Assembly (NCBI GenBank): GCA_044228505.1
Contig: JBGAUT010000019.1
Coordinates: forward strand, 42,984-106,983
Length of the DNA stretch: 64,000 nt
Direction: 5' to 3'
Source: JAEUKA01 sp044228505
Lineage (GTDB): Bacteria; Myxococcota_A; Polyangia; Palsa-1104; JAEUJZ01
Below the pieces are notes generated by a model that saw only the letters and a program-made list of their open reading frames with translations, was not told the DNA's origin and did no database searches. Positions 21,539 through 29,865 of the stretch are shown here, piece after piece; the stretch's first letter is position 1, and each line of letters opens with the position of its first letter. Made by a program: the position numbers and the translations under genes.

Positions 21539-22249
21539 CTAGTTGCTGAAGCGGCGGTATAGGCCGACGACCGTACCGAGCAAATGGACGGCCCGGAACT
21601 CGTCGCGCCGTACATAAATGGGGGAAAGGCGGCTGTTGGCGGGCTTAAACGCGATGCGGTCGGCTTCGGGGTAGAAGTACTTCACGGTCGCTTCTTCGTT
21701 GATCATCGCGACCACGATGTCACCGGGGTTGGCGGTGGGCTGCTTGCGCACGAACACGAAGTCGCCATCGTTGATGCCCGCGTCAATCATCGAGTCGCCC
21801 TGTACCCGCAGCGCGAACAGCTCGCGGTGGTTGCCGATGAGCAAGCGATCGACGCGCAGGCGGTCTTCCAGGTGTTCTTGCGCGAGGATCGGCTGCCCGG
21901 CGGCGACTCGACCGAGCAGCGGCACCTCGACCAGGTCACTCTCGCGCTCGGGCGGCGGCTCGCTCTGCCCGGCGGTCATCACCCGCAGCGCCCGTGACTT
22001 CAGATCCTGCCGCTCCAAGTAGCCCTTCTTGGTGAGCGCGATCAGGTGGTCGTTGACGCCGTTGGTCGAGCGGATGCCGAGCCGCTCCCCGATTTCCCGG
22101 AGCGTGGGCGGATAGCCTCTGCGGTCGAGCGACTCGCTGATGAGATCGAGCACCTCTTTCTGACGCGAGGTCAGGGGGCGTCGCGGCTCACCGGATGGTT
22201 CGGTGGCACCTGGGCTAGCGGGAGGCGGGGGATTTTTTACGCGGGGCAT
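21539..22249 (-). CDS. lexA: LexA repressor
   Basis: 236 residues. The N-terminal winged HTH is TSRQKEVLDLISESLDRRGYPPTLREIGERLGIRS (residues 27-61, split here by position only). The autocleavage site Ala-Gly lies in GRVAAGQP. The catalytic Ser is in VQGDSMID and Lys in EEATVKYF, so RecA-stimulated self-cleavage is intact. A Pro-rich extension of about 25 residues precedes the HTH. A GAGAGG ribosome binding site lies just upstream. LexA represses DNA-damage genes and, from the operator at 22265-22281, probably itself. Confidence 0.96.
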   Translation of the reverse strand: MPRVKNPPPPASPGATEPSGEPRRPLTSRQKEVLDLISESLDRRGYPPTLREIGERLGIRSTNGVNDHLIALTKKGYLERQDLKSRALRVMTAGQSEPPPERESDLVEVPLLGRVAAGQPILAQEHLEDRLRVDRLLIGNHRELFALRVQGDSMIDAGINDGDFVFVRKQPTANPGDIVVAMINEEATVKYFYPEADRIAFKPANSRLSPIYVRRDEFRAVHLLGTVVGLYRRFSN

Positions 22250-22264
22250 GCGGACCTCTCATGG

Positions 22265-22281
22265 ACTGAACGAATGTGAGG
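22265..22281 (-). promoter_or_regulatory. Probable LexA operator upstream of lexA
   Basis: On the minus strand this reads CCTCACATTCGTTCAGT. By my reading it matches 14 of 17 positions of the Myxococcus xanthus LexA consensus CTRHAMRYBYGTTCAGS (recalled from the literature), including the whole GTTCAG half-site. It lies 15 bp before the lexA start codon, the right place for autorepression. Confidence 0.6.
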
Positions 22282-22424
22282 CTACTTTCCCGCGCACCCG
22301 CCGTCAATTGTGCAGATCGCAACATAAATGGCTCGCGCAAGGTGCAGTCCGCTGGGTGGTGGCTGTGGAAGTGGCCGCAGCTTGTGCGAAGATTGGGTTT
22401 CGCCAGTTGGCGCTGCTTTGAAAC

Positions 22425-23327
22425 ATGCTGACGCTGCAAGCTCTGGTTCTTTTGTTTTTGCCTGAAGTCATGATGCCGCGACCCGTGGATCTGTCGGGCG
22501 TGGCGAGCGATGCCGTCGAGCTGGAGCGTCTGGCGGTGCGGATGGGTCCAGCGCGGCTTTTGCGCCTTCTGGTCAGGCCGCAGGCAGCGGACAAGGGGCG
22601 TACGGCGCTGGCGGCGCTGCGTGGACTGTCGCTAGCGGGCGAGGGCAATCCCGAGTTTGCCGCCCAAGCGGTGCTGCCGCTGCTCGATTATTTGGAGCAA
22701 ACGACCGACGACAAGCTTCAACGGGCGGCCTCGGACACGGTGCTGCGGCTGTGTCAGGTGATGGGGCGCTCGCTGCGCTGCGAGGAAGCCGACGACTTCG
22801 GTTGTGGCGCGGATGTGGGGGGGCTGCCGACGCGACTTGTGGCGATGGCCGAAAAGTCGAGCCTGCCGCCGCTCACCCGCAGTGTGGCGATCTCGGCCCT
22901 GCAGGCGCTGCCGTTACTTACTTGGCAGACGCAGTCGCCGCGCTTGTTTGCGTTGGCCCAGCGCGAGCCCGCTCCGCTGCGCACCGCCGTGCTGGCCGCG
23001 CTCTCGCTTTTGCATCAGCAAGCGGCGCGACCGGAGCTGGTGACCCTGGCGACCCAGCCCGATGACGTTCTGGCGGTGGCGGCGGCCCAGGAGCTGTGTT
23101 GGCCGCTGACCCTGCAAAAGCCTGCCAAGCCGCAGCCCGGCGTCTTGCCGGTGCCGGTGGTTCCTCCTGCTGTGCTTTCGCGGGTGCGGGCGATGGCTGC
23201 GGCCACCCAGCCGATTGCGGTGCGACTTCAGACGATAGATTGCTTGCGAGTGGCCGGTACGGCAGAAGACAAGGCGCTGCTGCTACAGATTGCCGCAGCA
23301 GCCAAAGCGGCTAAAAGCCGGAAGTGA
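22425..23327 (+). CDS. Hypothetical helical-repeat (HEAT-like) protein, possibly exported
   Basis: 300 residues. The N-terminus (LTLQALVLLFLPEVM) could be a signal peptide or membrane anchor. The rest is Ala/Leu-rich with repeating helix pairs (TRSVAISALQALPLLTW, LRTAVLAALSLLHQQA, VLAVAAAQELCWPL) of HEAT/armadillo character. Three cysteines cluster at about residues 107-126. There are no catalytic motifs; such proteins usually serve as binding scaffolds. Its 3' end overlaps the converging lipoprotein gene by 17 bp. Confidence 0.65.
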   Translation: MLTLQALVLLFLPEVMMPRPVDLSGVASDAVELERLAVRMGPARLLRLLVRPQAADKGRTALAALRGLSLAGEGNPEFAAQAVLPLLDYLEQTTDDKLQRAASDTVLRLCQVMGRSLRCEEADDFGCGADVGGLPTRLVAMAEKSSLPPLTRSVAISALQALPLLTWQTQSPRLFALAQREPAPLRTAVLAALSLLHQQAARPELVTLATQPDDVLAVAAAQELCWPLTLQKPAKPQPGVLPVPVVPPAVLSRVRAMAAATQPIAVRLQTIDCLRVAGTAEDKALLLQIAAAAKAAKSRK

Positions 23328-23835
23328 ACAGCCAGCGGTCGCCGTCTCGGACGAGCTCCAGCCGCTTGTCGTTCTGACGACGCTCCCACTTTTCGCCAAT
23401 CTCGGTCATGAGCTGAAAGCTCAGGTCGTAGCGAATGTCGACGGTGGCATGGTCGCCTGAAACGTGAATATCGCGGTAGCGAACCAAGTAGCGCATCCAC
23501 CGCACCGAGGACAGCCGGTTTTCCAGCACCCGCTTGAGTCCGGCGTAGGCATAGTCATCTTGCGCGGAGGGAGTTCCCGAGTCTTCGTAATAGTTCGGGT
23601 GTGCCAGCGTCAGCAGCTTGCTTGCTTCGCGCTGCTCCATCGCAATCCGGTATTCCTCGACGCGCTGGAGCAGCTCGCGGTGTTGTGGCGTATCGGCAAT
23701 CTTGGTGCCGGGAATGGTCTTAAACGTCGCGCAGCCGGAGACGAGTGCAAGGCACATCACCAGCCAGCCGAGCCATCCGGTTCGAGCTTGGCGTCGCGAG
23801 GTCTTGCACACAGAGGCCGAAATCAACTGGTTCAT
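23311..23835 (-). CDS. Predicted lipoprotein, NTF2-like fold likely
   Basis: 174 residues from the ATG at 23835, preceded by AAGGAAG. A basic N-terminus and hydrophobic stretch end in the lipobox LVSGC (Cys at about 34). The mature part begins with a helix (RELLQRVEEYRIAMEQREASKL) and ends with strands DIRYDLSFQL and KRLELVRDGDRWLFTSGF. This layout suggests the SnoaL/NTF2-like superfamily. The C-terminal strand resembles that of the lipoprotein at 25858-26529 (FIELVREGDSWRIADLN), so the two may be distant paralogues. Confidence 0.7.
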   Translation of the reverse strand: MNQLISASVCKTSRRQARTGWLGWLVMCLALVSGCATFKTIPGTKIADTPQHRELLQRVEEYRIAMEQREASKLLTLAHPNYYEDSGTPSAQDDYAYAGLKRVLENRLSSVRWMRYLVRYRDIHVSGDHATVDIRYDLSFQLMTEIGEKWERRQNDKRLELVRDGDRWLFTSGF

Positions 23836-23984
23836 CGCTGTCTTCCTTGGCAGAGCCAGCACTAGGTTACGGTAGCGGGCTTCATCCGGCGAAATTGCAA
23901 GCTGGGTGCCAGGCTCACGCCGTCGAGAGCGCTTCCATGCTGCGTCATCGTGTCAGTAGAATGCCCGCAAACTTTGTCATCATG

Positions 23985-24725
23985 TCAGGCCCGCCGCGAT
24001 ACCGCCTCGCGAGCCAGTTCGTCGCAGCGCTCGTTTTCGGGGACGCCGGCATGGCCTGCCACCTTGACAAAGCGCACCTGCGGGAAGTCTCGCAGCAAGG
24101 TCCGAATCTCGGCGACCAGCTCCACGTTGGCCTTGGCTTTCCAGCCGAGTGACAGGATGCCAATCGAATAGCTGGAGTCGGTGTAGATCACGACGGCGCG
24201 GTGCCGCTCGGTCATTTGCAGTCCGCGTAAGATCGCGGTGAGCTCAGCGATGTTGTTGGTGCCGACGCCCAGGTACTCGCTGCTCTCGCGTCGCAGTGGC
24301 TCACCGTCCTTGCCAGCGGGATCGAGCAGTACGATGCCAAGTCCCATCGGACCCGGATTGCCGGTGCAAGCCCCGTCCGTGTAGATGTGGACCGCATCCG
24401 CCAGGGCTTGGGCGTGAAGGTGGGGGTGTTTGGTCGCACCTTTTGCGGTTGGGTGAGTCGACCGGGTCGCGGTTTTGGCGGCACCCTTTTTGGTCGTGGC
24501 TTCTGCCGCTCCGTCCTCGGGTTCCGCAGCGGGGCGCACTTCCTCGTCGCTGTGAATCTTCTTGTCGTCGTCTTCCCCAAGATTCCGTGCTGCTGCTCGA
24601 TAGACCTTGCCGCCCGAGCGATACAGGATGTCGACCCGAGAATCGGGGCCGACCGTAAGCTCACCGCTTTGGTCGCAAGCAACAAACACTTTGGCGTCCC
24701 GTAGACGCCGCGTTACCCAGGGCAC
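23985..24725 (-). CDS. rnhA: Ribonuclease HI with N-terminal extension
   Basis: 246 residues, against about 155 for typical RNase HI. The catalytic domain is at about 110-246: IYTDGACTGNPGP (Asp), NIAELTAI (Glu), YTDSSYSI (Asp) and HAGVPENERCDELA (His and Asp), so all four acidic/His positions are present. It degrades RNA in RNA-DNA hybrids. The first 50 residues may form a small domain (VDILYRSGGKVYRAA), followed by an acidic/Lys-rich linker. It is not the classic hybrid-binding domain as far as I can see. It is divergent from the kinase at 24814. Confidence 0.9.
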   Translation of the reverse strand: MPWVTRRLRDAKVFVACDQSGELTVGPDSRVDILYRSGGKVYRAAARNLGEDDDKKIHSDEEVRPAAEPEDGAAEATTKKGAAKTATRSTHPTAKGATKHPHLHAQALADAVHIYTDGACTGNPGPMGLGIVLLDPAGKDGEPLRRESSEYLGVGTNNIAELTAILRGLQMTERHRAVVIYTDSSYSIGILSLGWKAKANVELVAEIRTLLRDFPQVRFVKVAGHAGVPENERCDELAREAVSRRA

Positions 24726-24813
24726 GGCTGCACCCTAGCGACCGACGAGCCGCTTGGCAAGGCCCAGCATGCGCTGCTGAATTTGCTACCGGCCTTGTTG
24801 TACTCTTTTATAA

Positions 24814-25839
24814 ATGCCGCCGCTTCTCACCGAAGGTCAGATTGTCCGCAACCACCGCATCGGGCGGCGGATCGGACACGGTGGGATGGGCGAGGTCTAC
24901 GAGGCCGCGCATGTCTCGCTCCAGCGGCGGGTGGCAATCAAAGTGCTTCACCCCGACTGGTGCAAGAATCCCGACTTGGTGAAGCGCTTCTTTAACGAGG
25001 CGCTGGCGACCAACCTGATTCGTCATCCGGCGATGGTCGAGATCCATGATCACGGCAAATTTCCCGACGGAATGCCGTTTTTGATTATGGAGTTTTTGGA
25101 GGGTCAGTCGCTACGTCGCTATCGCGGCACGCTGTCTCCTTTGCAAGTGGTACGGCTGGCCTGGCAAGTGGCCTCGGGGTTGCGAGCGGCGCATACCAAA
25201 AAGATCGTCCATCGGGATTTAAAGCCCGACAACGTGATGGTGATTCGCGACGATACGGTGCCGGGTGGACAGCGGGTGAAGATCCTCGACTTCGGGCTGG
25301 CCAAGCTCGCGTCGGAGTATCAGCAAGAAGGGGCCGAGGCGGTCAAAACCCGCGACGGCGTGGCACTGGGTACGCCCGAGTACATGGCACCAGAGCAGTG
25401 GCTTGGTGCGAGCAAGGTCGATGGCAAAGCCGATGTCTATTCGCTGGGCGTGGTGCTGTACGAAACCATCGCCGGTGGACCACCGTTTCCCTCGAGTGAA
25501 GGCTCACGACTGCGCTCGCTCCACCTGTATACGCCGCCCCCGTCGTTGGCCGAAAAGGCACCAGAGACGCCCAAAGAGCTGGTCAAGCTGATCGAGGACA
25601 TGCTGATCAAGACCTCGGGAGATCGACCGGCGATGGCTGAGGTCGAGCAGCGGCTCGAAGCGATGCTGCGTTCTCTCGACCGGAGTGATCCGCCGCTGAG
25701 CCTGGAGCAACAGCCGCCGCCCAAGCCCGAGACGCCGGCCCCATCGGTAAGTCCGTGGCTGCCGCTCATCGCGAGTGCCGCCGTAGGCTTTTTCCTGGTG
25801 AGTTTGGTCCTGCTGTTTTTCTTGCTCACCCGTCACTAA
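24814..25839 (+). CDS. Hanks-type Ser/Thr protein kinase, C-terminal membrane anchor
   Basis: 341 residues with a complete catalytic domain at about 10-275: Gly loop GHGGMGEVYEA, VAIKV lysine, IVHRDLKPDN catalytic loop, LDFGLAK and MAPEQ. A Pro-rich linker leads to one membrane segment (PLIASAAVGFFLVSLVLLFFLL) and a short tail, so the kinase faces the cytoplasm with no external sensor. No Shine-Dalgarno is visible before the ATG; TTTTATAAATG directly precedes it and a leaderless transcript is possible. Confidence 0.94.
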   Translation: MPPLLTEGQIVRNHRIGRRIGHGGMGEVYEAAHVSLQRRVAIKVLHPDWCKNPDLVKRFFNEALATNLIRHPAMVEIHDHGKFPDGMPFLIMEFLEGQSLRRYRGTLSPLQVVRLAWQVASGLRAAHTKKIVHRDLKPDNVMVIRDDTVPGGQRVKILDFGLAKLASEYQQEGAEAVKTRDGVALGTPEYMAPEQWLGASKVDGKADVYSLGVVLYETIAGGPPFPSSEGSRLRSLHLYTPPPSLAEKAPETPKELVKLIEDMLIKTSGDRPAMAEVEQRLEAMLRSLDRSDPPLSLEQQPPPKPETPAPSVSPWLPLIASAAVGFFLVSLVLLFFLLTRH

Positions 25840-25857
25840 ACGAAGACAACGCGGCCG

Positions 25858-26529
25858 TCAGTTTAGGTCGGCGATTCGCCAGCTGTCGCCCTCGCGCACC
25901 AGTTCGATGAAGAAGCGTGGGTCGTACTCGATGCGAGCGCGATCCCCCTTGATCTCGATCGTCGGCTTGACCAGAGCGGCGCGCAGTCTCTCGAGCCGTT
26001 CGGTGAGCTGCGCCTCCAGCGCCAAACGCTCGGATGTGGACAGCAGCCGCAGCAGGGCCTGATAGTTGCGCTGCTCGACGGCAAATAACAGCATCTTGAG
26101 GACATCTTGCGGAGTCGGTGCCACCACCGCTCGCAGGTAGGCATCGCGGAGCTGCCACGTTCGACGGAGCGGCTGCACTTCGGCAGTCAGTCTCACCATC
26201 GATCCGTGGGCAAGCCGCAGCTCGGCTGTTTCGTTGAGTTCGCGCCGCTGCGAGGAAAGCAGCGCCGTGAGCTGTTGATGCTGCTCGGCTCGCTCGATGC
26301 GGTGTTCGCGCCACTGTTTCTCGAACTCTTCCGCCGATAGCGAGAGTCGGAGCGATGGGGACAACAGCAGATAAGCGGCTCGGGCATCATCTTTGGCCAA
26401 GGCACTGGCGTAACTACGGAGCGTATCCTTCGCAGTTCCCGCCGAGCTGCCACCACAGCCCGCGCTGAGCAGTACACCCACCACCGCAGACAATGTGGCC
26501 GCACCCACCACCCTTTGCGAAAAAGTCAT
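25858..26529 (-). CDS. Predicted lipoprotein of unknown function
   Basis: 223 residues if started at the ATG at 26529; 26556 is an alternative. Signal and lipobox: VGAATLSAVVGVLLSAGC. The mature protein is helical in the first two thirds (AKDDARAAYLLLSPSLRLSL, ERLALEAQLTERLERLRAAL) and ends with strands IEIKGDRARIEYDP and FFIELVREGDSWRIADL. This looks like two NTF2-like or DUF4878-like modules in tandem, but I cannot name a family. It converges with the kinase 18 bp away. Confidence 0.68.
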   Translation of the reverse strand: MTFSQRVVGAATLSAVVGVLLSAGCGGSSAGTAKDTLRSYASALAKDDARAAYLLLSPSLRLSLSAEEFEKQWREHRIERAEQHQQLTALLSSQRRELNETAELRLAHGSMVRLTAEVQPLRRTWQLRDAYLRAVVAPTPQDVLKMLLFAVEQRNYQALLRLLSTSERLALEAQLTERLERLRAALVKPTIEIKGDRARIEYDPRFFIELVREGDSWRIADLN

Positions 26530-26763
26530 GCGTTGTTTTGAGCCGGACGTCCGCATCTCGCCCGCATCGTAGCGCACCAGCCCGGGCCCTGCGGTACGCG
26601 AAGCGCCGTTCACTGCTGGTTCGTTAACCATTGTTCACAACTCAAACAGCCTCAGCGGCTTTCCCGTATGGGCTTCGGTTGAGAATTCGATCTAGCAATG
26701 CGGCACGGGGCTTGTAGGATGGAACTGTAAAAGCTTCAAAAGCTCTGTCGCTGGAGGAAAAAC

Positions 26764-27447
26764 ATGCTCCGCACTGCGATCTCCCGAGCTGGAACCAGTC
26801 GTCTTTCATCCATGGTCATGCCCCTTGTCGTGGCATTGCTTTCTGCAATGCCGGGCTGCGACAAGGATCCCGCGCAGGCTGAGCGCCGCTACTGCGATCA
26901 GAGTGGTTGCTTCGCTTGCGTTGGGGAGAACTGCTATCCGGTCCCTGGCGATGCGACCAAGCCTGCGGACCCACCGCCCGGCTCTGTCACGACCTGTGAC
27001 AGTGATGCCATCTGCGGTGCTGGTCGCGTTTGCAATCTTGCCAAGTGCGTTGACGCTTGCAAGGACAACTCGGCCTGCAAGAGCACCGAGTCGTGTGTCT
27101 CCGGTCGCTGTCGTCCGTCAGACTCTGCCGCCTGCGGAGTCAGCGGTGCGCTCTGCGTCAGTGATTCGCAGTGTGCAGCGGGCAGCCTGTGCGTAAACCG
27201 GGCCTGTGCGACCTCTTGCGCAGCAGCGGGATCGAAGTGCGCACTCGGTCAGGTCTGTGCGTCGGGCTCCTGTGTGGAAGATCCGAAACCGACCAGCTCG
27301 CAGTGTGTCTTTGACGTCGACTGTGGCGGCAGCGGGTTTCGCTGCATCAACGCCTACTGCTTGAGCACGTGCACCGATAGCAAGCAGTGCCAGGGCGGCT
27401 CGGTGTGCCTCAAGGGCGTCTGCCGAGGCAATCGCCTCCCGCAGTAG
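26764..27447 (+). CDS. Cys-rich secreted lipoprotein
   Basis: 227 residues with a strong GGAGG ribosome binding site. The signal is VMPLVVALLSAMPGC, Cys at about 32. After it come about 28 cysteines in a repeating pattern CxxxxxCxxGxxC (for example CDSDAICGAGRVCNLAKC, SDSQCAAGSLCVNRAC, FDVDCGGSGFRCINAYC). Myxobacterial genomes encode many such proteins with disulfide-stapled repeats resembling the Dickkopf/EB-module pattern. It is likely at the cell surface; function unknown. Confidence 0.8.
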   Translation: MLRTAISRAGTSRLSSMVMPLVVALLSAMPGCDKDPAQAERRYCDQSGCFACVGENCYPVPGDATKPADPPPGSVTTCDSDAICGAGRVCNLAKCVDACKDNSACKSTESCVSGRCRPSDSAACGVSGALCVSDSQCAAGSLCVNRACATSCAAAGSKCALGQVCASGSCVEDPKPTSSQCVFDVDCGGSGFRCINAYCLSTCTDSKQCQGGSVCLKGVCRGNRLPQ

Positions 27448-27449
27448 TT

Positions 27450-27474
27450 GTCCTTCGCTCACTTTTGCGAGGAC
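27450..27474 (+). terminator. Hairpin after Cys-rich lipoprotein gene
   Basis: GTCCTTCGC (27450-27458) pairs with GCGAGGAC (27467-27474) with one bulged T and an 8-nt loop. It lies 3 bp after the stop codon. There is no T run, so it is a weak or Rho-assisted terminator at best. Confidence 0.45.
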
Positions 27475-27514
27475 GATGAGACGCACGCGCAACCGAGCTG
27501 CGGTGGCGCGGGCG

Positions 27515-28228
27515 TCAGCTTGCTTTTCGGGCGATGGCGATCAGTCCGCCGGCATCGTGGCTTTGGTTGATGTCGTCGGTGTGCCACTGAAACTGTAGTC
27601 GCTGCTCACCCGCGATGGCCTTGCGCTTGAGCCAGATCGTGAGCTTTGGGAAGCCCGCGATGGCTCGTAAGAGCACTCCCGCGAAGTTGCCAATTACCTT
27701 CTTGAACTTGTTGGGCTGCGTGGTCCAGCGTTCGATGGTCAGTCCGGTCCGGGCCAGCCGGGCCGCTAGGTCGGCCGCCACGTAGCGGCGCACGTGACCA
27801 CAGGCATCATCGAAACCAGTCCATAGTGCGGGATTGACCGGGACGGAGAAGAACAGCGCACCTCCGGGACGAAGCACTCGGGACAGCTCGTGCAAGACCG
27901 TTTCATCGTCAGGAATGTGCTCGAGCACCTCGAATGCGCAGACTACGTCGAACGCTCCATCACAAAACGGCAGGGGTCCGGCTGCACGTACGCCATGACC
28001 GCCAAACACGTCGAGCTTGCGCAGCGCGGCCTGCGACAGGTCAACGAAGTAGCCACCTTCCACCGGAATCCGTGGCAGTACACCAGCTCCCATTTCTAGC
28101 AGTCGTGACCCGCTGTGAATTTCTTTTTGTAGCTCCGGCCAGATCGGCCACTCGGTGTGAGTGGGTATTGGGAGCTTTGCCCACAGCCGATCGTAGATGT
28201 GCTCGTTTTGCTTGATCGCGTCAGTCAT
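27515..28228 (-). CDS. SAM-dependent methyltransferase (class I, Methyltransf_11-like)
   Basis: 237 residues. SAM-binding motif I is LLEMGAGVLPRIP (Gly-poor but recognisable), with VDLS as the acidic strand end, then FDVVCAFEVLEHIPDD and LRPGGALFFSVPV. This is the small-molecule methyltransferase layout. The C-terminal 60 residues are basic (KLTIWLKRKAIAGEQRL). The substrate is unknown. It follows malQ by 23 bp and is likely third in a trpS-malQ-methyltransferase transcript. Confidence 0.82.
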   Translation of the reverse strand: MTDAIKQNEHIYDRLWAKLPIPTHTEWPIWPELQKEIHSGSRLLEMGAGVLPRIPVEGGYFVDLSQAALRKLDVFGGHGVRAAGPLPFCDGAFDVVCAFEVLEHIPDDETVLHELSRVLRPGGALFFSVPVNPALWTGFDDACGHVRRYVAADLAARLARTGLTIERWTTQPNKFKKVIGNFAGVLLRAIAGFPKLTIWLKRKAIAGEQRLQFQWHTDDINQSHDAGGLIAIARKAS

Positions 28229-28251
28229 TCGGCCTCTTGTTCGGAACGCAG

Positions 28252-29823
28252 CTAGCGGCTCACGCGGGCGTAGAGTTGACTCAAATGTCGCAGGTGATCG
28301 AGGCTGCGATCGTCGAGTTGACCGCTGCGCAGGCGGAATCGCCAGTTGCCCTGCGGCTGTCCTGGGGTGTTCATGCGCGCCTCATTGCCAAGCCCTAACA
28401 CGTCTTGCACCGGGATGATCACGGTCTCGGCTGCGGTTCCCATCACCAAGCGGATGAGCGAGAAGTGGGCGTAGCTGGGACTTGGGACGTGGCCGAGGTA
28501 GTCGTTCACTTTGTCGCGCTCGCGGCGGGACTGCTCCTCGGTACGGGTGCCCTCGGGTTCACCCCGATACCAGCCCATGATGGTGGAGTTGTCGTGGGTC
28601 GAGGTGTACGCGACCAGGTTTTTTCGGAATGCCCACGGACGACCATCGTAAAAGTCGTCGTCTCCAAAGCCGAACTGGAGCACGCGAATCCCGGGAAATG
28701 CGAAGCGGTCGCGTAGCAGCTCGACATCGGGGGTGATGACTCCGAGATCCTCGGCGATGAAGCGAACCTGTCGGGTGTCGGGATGGCTGGTCAGCACCTC
28801 GAACAGGGCCTGACCGGGCGCATCGACCCAGCGGCCAAACTCGGCGGTGCGATCGGCGGCGGGAATTTCCCAGTGGGCGGCAAAACCTCGGAAGTGATCG
28901 ATGCGGACGCGATCGAACAGTGAGGCGGCTCGCTGGATTCGCTGTCGCCAAAACGCGAAGCCGTCGGCCTGCATCCGGGGCCAGTCGTACAGTGGGTTGC
29001 CCCAGAGCTGGCCGGTCTTGGAAAAGTAGTCCGGAGGAACGCCCGCCTGAACCTTGAGCTGTCCATCGGGATGGAGCAAAAACTGGCTGCGACTACTCCA
29101 GACTTCGACGCTGTCGTGGGCAACGAAAATCGGGACATCACCGATGAGTTCGATCCCGAGCGTGGTGGCAGCCTGGCGAAGTGCGCGCCATTGACGCTCG
29201 AATAGCCACTGCACGAAGCGATGCAGATCCAGGCGAGCGGCCAAACGTCGACGGGCCTCTAATAACGCGGACGGATCGCGATCCCGCAGCGGTGTCGGCC
29301 ACTCAATCCAGGGACGCAGCGCCTGCTCTTCTTTGATCGCCATAAACAGCGCGTAGTCATCGAGCCAGGCGTGCTGCTGACTGGAAAACGCGGCCAGCTC
29401 GCGCCGCAGCGGTTCCAGCGCGGGGGATTCGTCGGTGCGAAGCCGGTCGAAGGCACGCATCAGCAATGGCCACTTGTAGGTTTGGGCGGCCGCAAAATCG
29501 GCTTCGGCTGACTCGACGGGCGCACTGCGTAAGACTTCGGCAGAGAGCAGGCCATCGGCGACGAGTTGGTCGATGCTGATAAAGAGCGGGTTGCCACCGA
29601 GCACCGAGGCGGTCTGATACGGTGAGTCGCCAAAGCCGGTCGGCCCAATCGGTAGAACCTGCCAGGCGCGCTGACCGCCTCGCGCAAGCTGATGGAGGAA
29701 ACGATACGCCTCGGGACCGAGATCGCCGCAGCCAGAAGGGCCGGGGAGCGAGGTGATGTGGCAGAGCAGTCCGCTGTGACGGGGCCAGTCGGAAGAACCA
29801 GGCAGCGTGGGTTGACCGTGCAT
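28252..29823 (-). CDS. malQ: 4-alpha-glucanotransferase (amylomaltase)
   Basis: 523 residues, a normal length for GH77. N-terminal signature: GLLCHITSLPGPSGCGDLGP and AWQVLPIGPTGFGDSPYQ. The nucleophile Asp is in VRIDHFRGF, the acid/base Glu in FIAEDLG, and the third carboxylate in STHDNSTIMGW. The enzyme transfers alpha-1,4-glucan segments during maltodextrin and glycogen metabolism. It lies 42 bp after trpS. TATACT six bases before the ATG could be a promoter for a leaderless message. Confidence 0.94.
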   Translation of the reverse strand: MHGQPTLPGSSDWPRHSGLLCHITSLPGPSGCGDLGPEAYRFLHQLARGGQRAWQVLPIGPTGFGDSPYQTASVLGGNPLFISIDQLVADGLLSAEVLRSAPVESAEADFAAAQTYKWPLLMRAFDRLRTDESPALEPLRRELAAFSSQQHAWLDDYALFMAIKEEQALRPWIEWPTPLRDRDPSALLEARRRLAARLDLHRFVQWLFERQWRALRQAATTLGIELIGDVPIFVAHDSVEVWSSRSQFLLHPDGQLKVQAGVPPDYFSKTGQLWGNPLYDWPRMQADGFAFWRQRIQRAASLFDRVRIDHFRGFAAHWEIPAADRTAEFGRWVDAPGQALFEVLTSHPDTRQVRFIAEDLGVITPDVELLRDRFAFPGIRVLQFGFGDDDFYDGRPWAFRKNLVAYTSTHDNSTIMGWYRGEPEGTRTEEQSRRERDKVNDYLGHVPSPSYAHFSLIRLVMGTAAETVIIPVQDVLGLGNEARMNTPGQPQGNWRFRLRSGQLDDRSLDHLRHLSQLYARVSR

Positions 29824-29865
29824 GTCGGCAGTATACCGAGCAACCTGCGGGGGGCCTGTTTGAAA

